A DNA stretch of 64,000 bases from Rubellicoccus peritrichatus. Its GTDB lineage: Bacteria > Verrucomicrobiota > Verrucomicrobiia > Opitutales > Cerasicoccaceae. The DNA lies in contig NZ_CP136920.1 of the NCBI RefSeq assembly GCF_033100135.1, forward strand, positions 496,001 to 560,000. Direction: 5' to 3'. Of the stretch, positions 7,835-15,202 are shown piece after piece. The notes beneath the pieces were generated by a model. That model did not search any database and was not told where the DNA came from. It saw only the letters and a list, made by a program, of their open reading frames with translations. The number at the start of each line of letters is the position of its first letter. Position 1 is the first letter of the stretch. Both the position numbers and the translations under genes were made by a program.

Positions 7835-9535
7835 ATGGTAAAAGAGGAATTTGAACCAGGCATACGTGATCCGAGGAAAACCCGTTTGATTTACGGGGGA
7901 ATCTTTCTTTTGGTCCTGATCGTCCTTGGTGCCTCTACTTTGCCTGCCTACCGTGCCTTCAAAAAATTTCGGGCACACCAAATGACTGAGGAAGCGATCA
8001 TTCATTTGGAGAAAGACAACTTTGAGCAGGCCTGGGAAAAAGCCCAGACTGCGTATCAGCTTTACCCTCTTGATGCGGAGGTTGCGAGAACCGCAGCAAA
8101 GGTCTACAGCCGCCTGGACCCATCCCAGGCTGTTGCTTTCTGGCAGGAAGCCTATGAACTATCCGAGGATCGCGAGGATCTCATTGAGCTAATTGATGCG
8201 GCGATTCTGGCTCGTCAGCTGGATATCGCAGAGGAAAATATTAAAGAGCTCAAAGCACTTGGCCAGCCACTGGGAACAGCGTTCTACCATGAGGCACGGT
8301 TAAAGCTTTTGGAAATGGATGTAACGGAAGCCATTGCAGCTGCTCAGCAGTCTCTGACCGAAGGTGGGGCTCCAGAAGATGCTCCCTTTCTCTATATTCA
8401 ATTGACCCAGTTTTCGCAGGATCCGGCAGTGCGTGCTGAAGGTATCGAATACCTGCGTGAACTTGCCCGTAAGCCCAACACCATAGGGATCAAGGCGCTG
8501 AGGAGAATCGGTGCCTTTCCTGAGAACACCCCCGACGAGCTCAGAGAAGTGATCGATGCAGTGAACAACCATCCTGCACGCGAAAGAAACGATTTGCTTT
8601 ACGCTTTGGAGCTGGAAATGAGACTGCCGGATGCCAGTGCCAAAGATAACCTGCGCAAAGCATCCGAGCTTTTTAACAAGGATGACCTTGGTGAATTGAC
8701 CGAGTATGGCCGCTGGCTGAATCGCCAGCGCCGGTATGGCCAAACGCTTGAGATCATTACAGAAAAGCAGGCATTGTCCCGAAGTGACCTTTTTCTGGTC
8801 TGGGCGGATGCACTGGCAGCCCTGGACAAATGGGACAAAATCGGGGAAGTCCTGTCTCTTTCAAACCTTCCAATTCAGCGTTATCAATTCCTCCTCTTCC
8901 AGGCTCGGCTCTATTTTGAGACCGGACAGTATGACCGAGGGGAATTCGCCTGGACCCGCGCCTTGCTACAGGTTGCCAACCAGCCTAGGCAGCTTTGGTA
9001 TCTTGAGGGATATGCAATGAGGCTTGGACTTTATGAGCAGGCAAGGGAAACCCTCGATCGCCTGACACAACTGGCATCCACTCGAAGGGAAGCCTACGAA
9101 AAGCTGGTTCAACTCGAGCAAAAACATGGCAGCGTAGAATCGCTTCGTGAAGTTCTGAAGCGTATGAGTGAAGCCTATCCGCGTGACCTGATGGTGAAGA
9201 ACGATCTGGCTTATGCGAACTTACTCCTCAATGAGGAGGTCCAGCAATCTGCCGAAGTTGCCCGGGAACTGGTTGATGATGGCTCTCTCTTCCTTGCCAA
9301 TCGGATTACCCTGGCCCTCGCATACTATCGACTGGGGCAGATGTCCAAAGCTGCCGAAGTTCTCGATACACTTGGTATTGACTGGAATCAAGCGCGTCCG
9401 GGCTTCAGGGCAATTTATGCCGCGATTTTGCGCGCCAATGGTCGGACGACGGATGCCAACAAGCTACTCACCAACATTAACGTCGGAGCGCTCCTGAAAG
9501 AAGAACAGGAGCTGCTTGGGCAAACCCGTGGGTAA
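7835..9535 (+). CDS. Membrane-anchored TPR-repeat protein
   Basis: The protein has about 566 residues, with one transmembrane helix (about residues 20-40, IYGGIFLLVLIVLGA) after a short cytoplasmic N-terminus. A long helical region of tetratricopeptide-like repeats follows (for example DNFEQAWEKAQTAYQLYPLD near residue 65, and the final repeat with LALAYYRLGQMSKAAEVLD). Such proteins are usually scaffolds. ATG 7835 is taken as start; an in-frame GTG lies directly before it at 7832. It follows the receiver-only regulator and is convergent with lacI, whose stop is 7 bp away. No enzymatic motif is visible. Confidence 0.82.
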   Translation: MVKEEFEPGIRDPRKTRLIYGGIFLLVLIVLGASTLPAYRAFKKFRAHQMTEEAIIHLEKDNFEQAWEKAQTAYQLYPLDAEVARTAAKVYSRLDPSQAVAFWQEAYELSEDREDLIELIDAAILARQLDIAEENIKELKALGQPLGTAFYHEARLKLLEMDVTEAIAAAQQSLTEGGAPEDAPFLYIQLTQFSQDPAVRAEGIEYLRELARKPNTIGIKALRRIGAFPENTPDELREVIDAVNNHPARERNDLLYALELEMRLPDASAKDNLRKASELFNKDDLGELTEYGRWLNRQRRYGQTLEIITEKQALSRSDLFLVWADALAALDKWDKIGEVLSLSNLPIQRYQFLLFQARLYFETGQYDRGEFAWTRALLQVANQPRQLWYLEGYAMRLGLYEQARETLDRLTQLASTRREAYEKLVQLEQKHGSVESLREVLKRMSEAYPRDLMVKNDLAYANLLLNEEVQQSAEVARELVDDGSLFLANRITLALAYYRLGQMSKAAEVLDTLGIDWNQARPGFRAIYAAILRANGRTTDANKLLTNINVGALLKEEQELLGQTRG

Positions 9536-9542
9536 CAGGAAT

Positions 9543-10604
9543 CTAAGCTCCATCCATCTTTACAGAAGGCGTTGATCCCCTGTCATGCCAGCTGCCTTCG
9601 ACTTGAATGGTTAAGGGACTTTGAGGAACACCACATTCGTTCCGCTGGATTCCCGACATCAGCGCATCGACAGCGACATTGCCCACAGCACGGGAGTTCT
9701 GATCAATACCGCTGACGCCATGGTAATTTTCGTGATTACGATCCAGATCAAGGTCTGCATAGGCAACCTCATCGCCCATTTTAATCCCGACCTGCTCAAA
9801 GAATGATGCCATCCGGATATCTGCGCTGATAACCGCATCAAGCTTCTTCTTCTGGCACCATTCACCGATGTGGGAAGCGTTTAAATCATGGCGAATGAGT
9901 GGCTCGATCCGGTTCACTGGATTATTGGCACAGTAAATCCGATAGGCCGCCTGCCAGCGATGCTTCACGATGCGGTCCATGTGTTTGGTCATGCAAAACC
10001 CGATGCGTTTGTAACCAAGTTGAACCAAGGCATCCATCGCCTCGAGCGTGGAGGTGTAATGATCATGAACCACACGGTTGAGAACTGGGCGGGTCAGCAT
10101 GTCCCCCATCGTAACCGTCGCAAATCGCGATAAATTAAGCTCAATGACAATTTCCCGAGTCCTGTCGGTAATCGATCCGGAAAAAGGATGAAGAATGACC
10201 CCTTGAATGCCGCGACTCCAAAGGATCTGACTCAGGCGTTTCTCACTCATCCCAGGCTCATCGAGCCAGAACTCCATAATGTAAAAGCCGTAAGCTTCGG
10301 CCTGCTGCTGGGCTCCTTCCCAATACTGTCGCTCAGTCGCTGATCTTCGCCACTCTCCCCTGACCTTTCCCGTCGTAATGTAGGCCAGAGGCAAACCGCG
10401 TTCATCGGTAGCCTTTCGTCTTATTGCTGACATGAACCGTGAAAGCTCAGGATTCTTCCTGTAACCCAGCTCTTCAGCAACTGCCTCGACTTTCTCGCGC
10501 GTCGCTTTGCTGATCTTCGGGTTTTTTCTCAATGCCAGAGAAACCGTCATTTTGCACACACCCAGACGGTCTGCGATATCCTGAATACTTGGGCGCTTCT
10601 TCAT
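9543..10604 (-). CDS. LacI-family transcriptional regulator
   Basis: A 353-residue regulator with an N-terminal LacI helix-turn-helix (SIQDIADRLGVCKMTVSLAL at about residues 5-24, hinge helix near 50-60) and a divergent periplasmic-binding-protein-like effector domain. It starts at ATG 10604, where the HTH begins in the usual place. A longer frame to 10661 would add 19 residues translated through the promoter and a palindrome. The palindrome at 10625-10639 lies about 20 bp upstream of the start and is repeated exactly in front of the pseudopilin gene at 14904, so this regulator probably controls itself and the surrounding carbohydrate-type cluster. The effector sugar is unknown. Confidence 0.88.
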   Translation of the reverse strand: MKKRPSIQDIADRLGVCKMTVSLALRKNPKISKATREKVEAVAEELGYRKNPELSRFMSAIRRKATDERGLPLAYITTGKVRGEWRRSATERQYWEGAQQQAEAYGFYIMEFWLDEPGMSEKRLSQILWSRGIQGVILHPFSGSITDRTREIVIELNLSRFATVTMGDMLTRPVLNRVVHDHYTSTLEAMDALVQLGYKRIGFCMTKHMDRIVKHRWQAAYRIYCANNPVNRIEPLIRHDLNASHIGEWCQKKKLDAVISADIRMASFFEQVGIKMGDEVAYADLDLDRNHENYHGVSGIDQNSRAVGNVAVDALMSGIQRNECGVPQSPLTIQVEGSWHDRGSTPSVKMDGA

Positions 10605-10624
10605 TCTTATATTACCAAACCAGC

Positions 10625-10639
10625 TGGTATACGTATACT
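10625..10639. promoter_or_regulatory. Candidate LacI operator, copy 1
   Basis: TGGTATACGTATACT contains the perfect 12-bp palindrome GTATACGTATAC (10627-10638). The same 15-mer occurs in reverse orientation at 14945-14959. This copy lies just upstream of the lacI start and in the divergent region shared with the PEP-CTERM gene. Assignment to the neighbouring LacI protein is inference. Confidence 0.7.
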
Positions 10640-10808
10640 TGAAATTCTCTGGCAAAGACAAGCCGAAAACACATGATTATATCTATGTCCCTATCCATAT
10701 TTATCCAGCGAGAACACACATTAAGTTCTTTAAACGTCGGCATGATAAACCGATAATCTGGATTCACACCTCTAACAAATCACAGAAATCACAACCTCAA
10801 CAAACCCT

Positions 10809-11390
10809 ATGAAATTAGTAAAATACGTTTCCCTCGCAGCTCTTTGCTCAGCCGGAACTCTTTTCGCAGCACCTTTTACCGACCCCCTGGATAACACTGA
10901 CAACCTTAATCCTTTTGGTGGCCTGGTTCTAAACGACAATGGAGGCTCTGGTATCGTTAGCATGACACGCGCTGGTGCAGGTGATGAGGGCGCCGATTGG
11001 AATATCGGAGGCACCACCAATCTTTCATTGGACCTCGCAGATCAGCAATTTGTTCTAAACATTACTCCCGAAGCACAAATTGGCGATGGCCAATGGCACG
11101 TGAACATTCTCTTTTTTGATGGCGGAGGCAGCTTCATCTCAGAAAACAACCTTATTGGTTTCAACAGCAGCACAAGTCTAGCCAGCAATAACATCGCTGA
11201 CTTTGCAACAAACCAGGGCGTCGTTGGTGCAGATAACTATCTTGTTCGGATGCGTATTCAGGGCACAGCTGTGACTGGCGGCTTCAGCTTCAGCGAATTT
11301 GCAGCCGTTCCAGAGCCTGGACATTTTGCACTTTTGATTGGTGGCCTTTCCTTGGGACTCCTTGTCTATCGCAAGAAGTACTCAAAGTAA
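10809..11390 (+). CDS. PEP-CTERM-anchored secreted protein
   Basis: A 193-residue exported protein with a signal peptide (1-20, ending GTLFAA) and a C-terminal sorting signal of PEP-CTERM type: VPEPG near residue 167, a hydrophobic stretch and a basic tail YRKKYSK. Proteins of this class are processed by an exosortase, which is not in the window. The body is a single beta-rich domain (jelly-roll-like by composition) with no recognised catalytic motif. It is divergent from lacI and is followed 69 bp later by a GH99-like lipoprotein on the same strand, so it may take part in carbohydrate binding or display at the surface. Confidence 0.85.
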   Translation: MKLVKYVSLAALCSAGTLFAAPFTDPLDNTDNLNPFGGLVLNDNGGSGIVSMTRAGAGDEGADWNIGGTTNLSLDLADQQFVLNITPEAQIGDGQWHVNILFFDGGGSFISENNLIGFNSSTSLASNNIADFATNQGVVGADNYLVRMRIQGTAVTGGFSFSEFAAVPEPGHFALLIGGLSLGLLVYRKKYSK

Positions 11391-11459
11391 CGCCCCAATA
11401 GAACAGTCTAATTATCACCATGAGTACGAGCCGGACGGGTCTCGTACGCTGCCCCTTAT

Positions 11460-12743
11460 ATGCTCATTTCTCGTATACATAGCTATTTCGCCTTAATAAC
11501 AATGACTGCTTTTTCAGCCTGTGTTCAGGATTCCTCTTCCAATAACGACGTAGAAAACGCGACAGTGTCCAATAGCAATTGGAATATCCAAAGCGATGCG
11601 CCCATCCTGGCCGCACACTACATGCCATGGTTTTCCAATCCAAATACCGCTCAGGGTGACAACCCAAACTGGTCCCATTGGGCATGGAAGGACAGCAAGG
11701 TGGACCGCAACCCGGAAGTACGCCAGGATGACAACCGCCGGGACATCGCATCGATCCAGTATCCACTGATCGGTCCCTACAGCTCAGATAGCGATCATGT
11801 CATTCGCTATCATATGAAGACAGCCAAGTCGGCTGGCATTGATGCATTTTTTGTAATCTGGTATGGGCCAGGCAGCGATACGGATAAAGTCATTCCAAAG
11901 CTTCTGGAAGAAGCCGAACTACAGGACATGAAGCTCGCCATCTGCTACGAGGAGAAACTGAACTGGACACCTTATCGCAAACCCGAATCCCGCGAGGACA
12001 TTGTCGCGACAACCATCGATGACCTCAACTATGTCATCGATGAATACAGCGATCATCCAGCTTACCTAAGACGCGGAGGAAAGCCTTTCATTTACCAGTT
12101 CAATTATTGGGGCGAAGACGATCTTGGCCCACGCTCCATCCAGCCCAACGAGTGGGAAGAGATTTTTAATTCACTAGGCCAGCCAATCGTTTACGCACGA
12201 CAAAACCTGAGCCCGCAGCATCATCCAAACATTGATGGAGCCTATCTGTGGTGGACCACCGACGAGTCCTACATCAAAGACTTCGCATCTTTCTCCCGCC
12301 ATATGATCGACGAGGGGCAGCTCGAATTCTTCATGAGCATGATTGCTCCCGGGTTTGATGACTCTGGTGTGAACGGATGGGGAGAAGGCAGTCGCATCAC
12401 TCCAAGAGCAGGCCTTTCTCTCCTGAAAGACACTTTTGAGCGAGCCTGGCAACATGACCCCGAAGTGATACAAGTAGTCACTTGGAATGACTTTAATGAA
12501 GGAACTGCCCTTGAGCCTACACTTGGCAACGGATTTCAATACCTGGATGCACTCGAATCATGGTGGAGCGAAAAAACCGGTCGCCCGGCTAACCTGGAAG
12601 ACAACCGGGAAGCATTCATGGAATACCTGCAAGTCGCATCTCCGGAAGAACGCTCAGAAGTGCTGCCTCAAGCCCTTCAAGTTGCGAATGAGAACAGCGA
12701 CCTTAAAGTAAGCGTTCCCAATTATCTTGAAACGATTGATTGA
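11460..12743 (+). CDS. GH99/GH71-like glycoside hydrolase lipoprotein
   Basis: A 427-residue protein with a lipoprotein-like signal (Cys21 in FSACVQ), probably surface or periplasmic. The fold signature is that of GH99-like (endo-mannosidase type) barrels: AAHYMPWFSNP at about 51-61, GIDAFFVIWYGPG at about 126-138, and the strongly conserved TWNDFNEGTALEPT at 341-354, where Glu347 and Glu352 are the acidic candidates. The exact catalytic pair and the substrate (an alpha-mannan or another glycan) are not certain. The gene follows the PEP-CTERM gene in a likely operon under the LacI regulator. Confidence 0.78.
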   Translation: MLISRIHSYFALITMTAFSACVQDSSSNNDVENATVSNSNWNIQSDAPILAAHYMPWFSNPNTAQGDNPNWSHWAWKDSKVDRNPEVRQDDNRRDIASIQYPLIGPYSSDSDHVIRYHMKTAKSAGIDAFFVIWYGPGSDTDKVIPKLLEEAELQDMKLAICYEEKLNWTPYRKPESREDIVATTIDDLNYVIDEYSDHPAYLRRGGKPFIYQFNYWGEDDLGPRSIQPNEWEEIFNSLGQPIVYARQNLSPQHHPNIDGAYLWWTTDESYIKDFASFSRHMIDEGQLEFFMSMIAPGFDDSGVNGWGEGSRITPRAGLSLLKDTFERAWQHDPEVIQVVTWNDFNEGTALEPTLGNGFQYLDALESWWSEKTGRPANLEDNREAFMEYLQVASPEERSEVLPQALQVANENSDLKVSVPNYLETID

Positions 12744-12785
12744 GTGCGATTGCTCATTTGTATGATTGCATCAGGTGATGCTTGG

Positions 12786-13084
12786 GCTAACGGACATTCA
12801 GATTCGTTTGTTTTAATGGCCTGAAGGGCCATGGCAAAACAGCTCAGGGTGGAATGAGGAACGAATGAAGCCCTGGGTAACAGGTATCATAAAAAGAAGG
12901 AGCCATGAAGGGATGCCGCAATGGAAGATATGCCTGCGTTCGTACGTCAGCCTTTCAGGCCTCTAAGTTTCCAGGTTCACAGGTCTCAGGGCTACGCTAC
13001 GCTCCACCCTGGGCCTGTTTGCCTCAGCTCTTCGGGCCTCAAAAAACTGGGAAAGAAATCAAGCATCCTTGAATGTCCGTTAGC
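12786..13084. mobile_element. 299-bp MITE-like element with 15-bp terminal inverted repeats
   Basis: GCTAACGGACATTCA at 12786-12800 is repeated as its exact reverse complement at 13070-13084. Inside, a long imperfect inverted repeat continues: GGCAAAACAGCTCAGGGTGG near 12831 faces CCACCCTGGGCCTGTTTGCC near 13003. There is no coding capacity and no clear target-site duplication. It fills most of the 564-bp gap between the GH99-like gene and the secreted-protein gene. A non-autonomous transposon or a large folded RNA are both possible. Confidence 0.65.
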
Positions 13085-13099
13085 TCTAGTGTGTAGTTA

Positions 13100-13152
13100 G
13101 CTCACGCAGAGACGCAAAGGAAACAGGTCAAAAAATACTTTGCGACTTGAGC
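13100..13152. repeat. Short degenerate hairpin, 'CACGCAGAGACGCAAAG' type
   Basis: GCTCACGCAGAGACGCAAAG at 13100-13119 partly pairs with CTTTGCGACTTGAGC starting near 13138. It resembles the other 9-nt-unit intergenic repeats in this window but is shorter and more decayed. The rest of the gap down to 13307 shows nothing recognisable. Confidence 0.4.
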
Positions 13153-13307
13153 GAAGCGAGCGTGATAATACATCATACTTAGTTGACTCCAGAAAGAACT
13201 CAACGACGCAAAAGTCACTCCTAAATTCGGTTACGAACCGGTAATCCGTCCTGCAAGAACTTCATCTTAAGAATCAGAAAAAGTGCCAAGCCCAGGACCG
13301 CTTAAAG

Positions 13308-14180
13308 CTATCCTTGCGAGACCTTCACCTCTGCGGATGAACCCGCATAACCGGAAAGCCAAAACTTGATACTGTATGTGCTGACATCCTTTGGTGCAGT
13401 ACTCATATCAATGACTGCAGGCCCCGTCACCTCAGTCACATCTTTTAACACATCCTGGTGGCCGAGGTATGTCCCCGAAGCATCCCAGTAAAGTAATTGC
13501 ATCGAAAATGATGTCCCGTAAGAAATATCATCAAGCATTACCGAAAGCGCCTTGGTCGATTTGATATTAAAACGACTTGCGGTGTGGATGCTACCACTGG
13601 ACGAGTTTCCTCGAAGCTCAAGATCGACTGCACCATCCTTAAGAATCCGAACTTTCAAATCATCCGTTGGCTCAAAGTCGGCCGGTGTTTGAAACAAAAA
13701 CTTACTAGCAGCTACTCCCTCAGCGATGGCCAAAGACTTCAACTCAAAACTGGGTAATTCCGCCTCGAGCCAAATTTTAATGCGATAAGTTTTAGCATAG
13801 ACCGCAGATTCTGGTTTAACGACGGAGAATTGAGCAGTCGTATTGTCAGAAGTATCCATCCCAAGCTTCGATGTCTCCAGATAGTTGCCGTCCAGGTCAA
13901 ACCAGTTCGCCTGCACAATGACATTACCCGAACGCAACTGATACTCCATCTTTAATGCCGTGCCGGGTTCGTAGGTAAAACTCTCCTTCGGAGACAGCCA
14001 GGTATTATTGGAGAGTGCCTTTACCACTAACCCTTCTGTTGAACCCGAAAGCTTTGCTTTCTCATCCCACTCCCAACCGCTCAAATCAGTGGACACATTG
14101 ACGTTCTTGCCGTGGGACAAACCCGACGCACTCAGTATCGCGGTGCACAGCAGGCACCTGAAAAAAATAGAATTGAGCAT
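13308..14180 (-). CDS. Secreted two-module beta-rich protein, unknown function
   Basis: A 290-residue exported protein. ATG 14180 gives a signal peptide (1-25, ending GLSHG); the longer frame to 14240 would overlap the pseudopilin gene and hide the signal. Two related modules of about 120-130 residues are visible. Each has a run of the type WFDLDGNYL or YWDASGTYLGHQ and ends in YRIKIWL or YSIKFWLSG, suggesting duplicated carbohydrate-binding-like jelly rolls. No catalytic residues are recognised. It starts 4 bp after the pseudopilin stop, so the two are translationally coupled and share the palindromic operator upstream. Confidence 0.7.
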   Translation of the reverse strand: MLNSIFFRCLLCTAILSASGLSHGKNVNVSTDLSGWEWDEKAKLSGSTEGLVVKALSNNTWLSPKESFTYEPGTALKMEYQLRSGNVIVQANWFDLDGNYLETSKLGMDTSDNTTAQFSVVKPESAVYAKTYRIKIWLEAELPSFELKSLAIAEGVAASKFLFQTPADFEPTDDLKVRILKDGAVDLELRGNSSSGSIHTASRFNIKSTKALSVMLDDISYGTSFSMQLLYWDASGTYLGHQDVLKDVTEVTGPAVIDMSTAPKDVSTYSIKFWLSGYAGSSAEVKVSQG

Positions 14181-14184
14181 AAAT

Positions 14185-14904
14185 TTAGTTTTTCCATTTC
14201 CAGGGATCACGAGGATCTCCGCCATAATCCGTATCCGCACGGTATTGCTTCATCTCCTCACTGCTCCTAAAGGCAACACTGCCATCGGCTTTGCCGTAGA
14301 AAGCACCCTGATCATCATAAAAGTCACGAGTGGAAGCATCCAGCCCTTCGTGTTCGGCAATTCCGACAACAGCTCCCGAACCGTCATTACCTCCGCCAAA
14401 GTTCTCACCTACGAGGATGATGTTGGGTGGTATTAAAGCAATTTCAGCAGGCTTTGCGTTGGTATCCCCCAATTTGGGCCACGGTGCCATGTAACCATTT
14501 TGCAGGTAAGTATACTTGGATGAATTGATTGCGTAGCTACGTGCCTCACCATCATAAACCCGCTCAAAAGTGTCTCCTGGGGATGAGAAAACTTCGTTCT
14601 CGGCCAAAAAACCCTCCTCAACCAAAGTCCCGCTCCAGTCCTGACCCGTTGTCGGGTGAACCTGATCCGGCAAACGGCCACCATTATCCAAAGCATACAA
14701 GTTCAGCGTCGTAACGATCTGGCGGACATTGCTGCTTGAGGTGGATTTGTATGCCTGTGTGCGCGCCCGAACCACTCCCAGGGAAATCAGCGCCGAAAGG
14801 ACACCGACAACTGCAATCGCCGTTAACAATTCAACGAGCGAAAATCCCGGCAACTGGCGCATATACTTTCTTTGGTTAATTTGGGGCATCATTTGTATTT
14901 TCAT
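14185..14904 (-). CDS. Type II/IV pseudopilin with H-x-DG-type C-terminus
   Basis: A 239-residue protein with a prepilin peptidase site: a leader of about 20 residues, then G followed by FSLVELLTAIAVVGVL, with Glu at position +5 as usual. The C-terminal part has the style of the very large planctomycete/verrucomicrobial pseudopilin family (GGRLPD, VGENFGGG, EHEG, YGKADGSVAF). The start is ATG 14904; a TTG at 14916 is also in frame. A 15-bp palindrome identical to the one before lacI lies about 40 bp upstream. Such solitary pseudopilins near carbohydrate genes may be surface or secretion components, but their role is unproven. Confidence 0.82.
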   Translation of the reverse strand: MKIQMMPQINQRKYMRQLPGFSLVELLTAIAVVGVLSALISLGVVRARTQAYKSTSSSNVRQIVTTLNLYALDNGGRLPDQVHPTTGQDWSGTLVEEGFLAENEVFSSPGDTFERVYDGEARSYAINSSKYTYLQNGYMAPWPKLGDTNAKPAEIALIPPNIILVGENFGGGNDGSGAVVGIAEHEGLDASTRDFYDDQGAFYGKADGSVAFRSSEEMKQYRADTDYGGDPRDPWKWKN

Positions 14905-14944
14905 AAGAGTAGGCAACAGATGCTAAAATTTCAAATACCATCCT

Positions 14945-14959
14945 AGTATACGTATACCA
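14945..14959. promoter_or_regulatory. Candidate LacI operator, copy 2
   Basis: The minus strand reads TGGTATACGTATACT, identical over 15 bp to the site before lacI, with the 12-bp palindrome at 14946-14957. It lies about 40 bp upstream of the pseudopilin start, a suitable place for repression of the pseudopilin and secreted-protein pair. The remaining gap to 15202 is AT-rich and shows no supported gene. Confidence 0.7.
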
Positions 14960-15202
14960 ATACAGTAAACATGACTCACAATACAGTCACAGACTCAATA
15001 TAGTGATGGACTCAAGCAATGTGCATAAAAAATGAGACATACACCATATGAACGAACACAAACATAAAATGCACATCGAACAATTCCCGGCAAATCATAC
15101 AGAACCAAAGACATACTACACAAACACCTAATTATCAATAAGATGAAGAATTAGAAACTATAGCGCCAATTTATTGGCATGAGGTCAGCATAGGATGTCT
15201 GC

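Noticed and set aside
11468-11480. CGTATACAT as a third LacI site
   Set aside because: Only about half of the 15-mer matches, and it lies within the first codons of the GH99-like gene.
12769-12782. GCATCAGGTGATGC palindrome after the GH99-like gene
   Set aside because: Perfect but short, unique in the window, with a 2-base centre; no role can be supported.
15048-15131. 27-aa ORF starting MNEHKHKMHIEQF
   Set aside because: No ribosome site, biased composition in AT-rich DNA and no continuation; probably chance.
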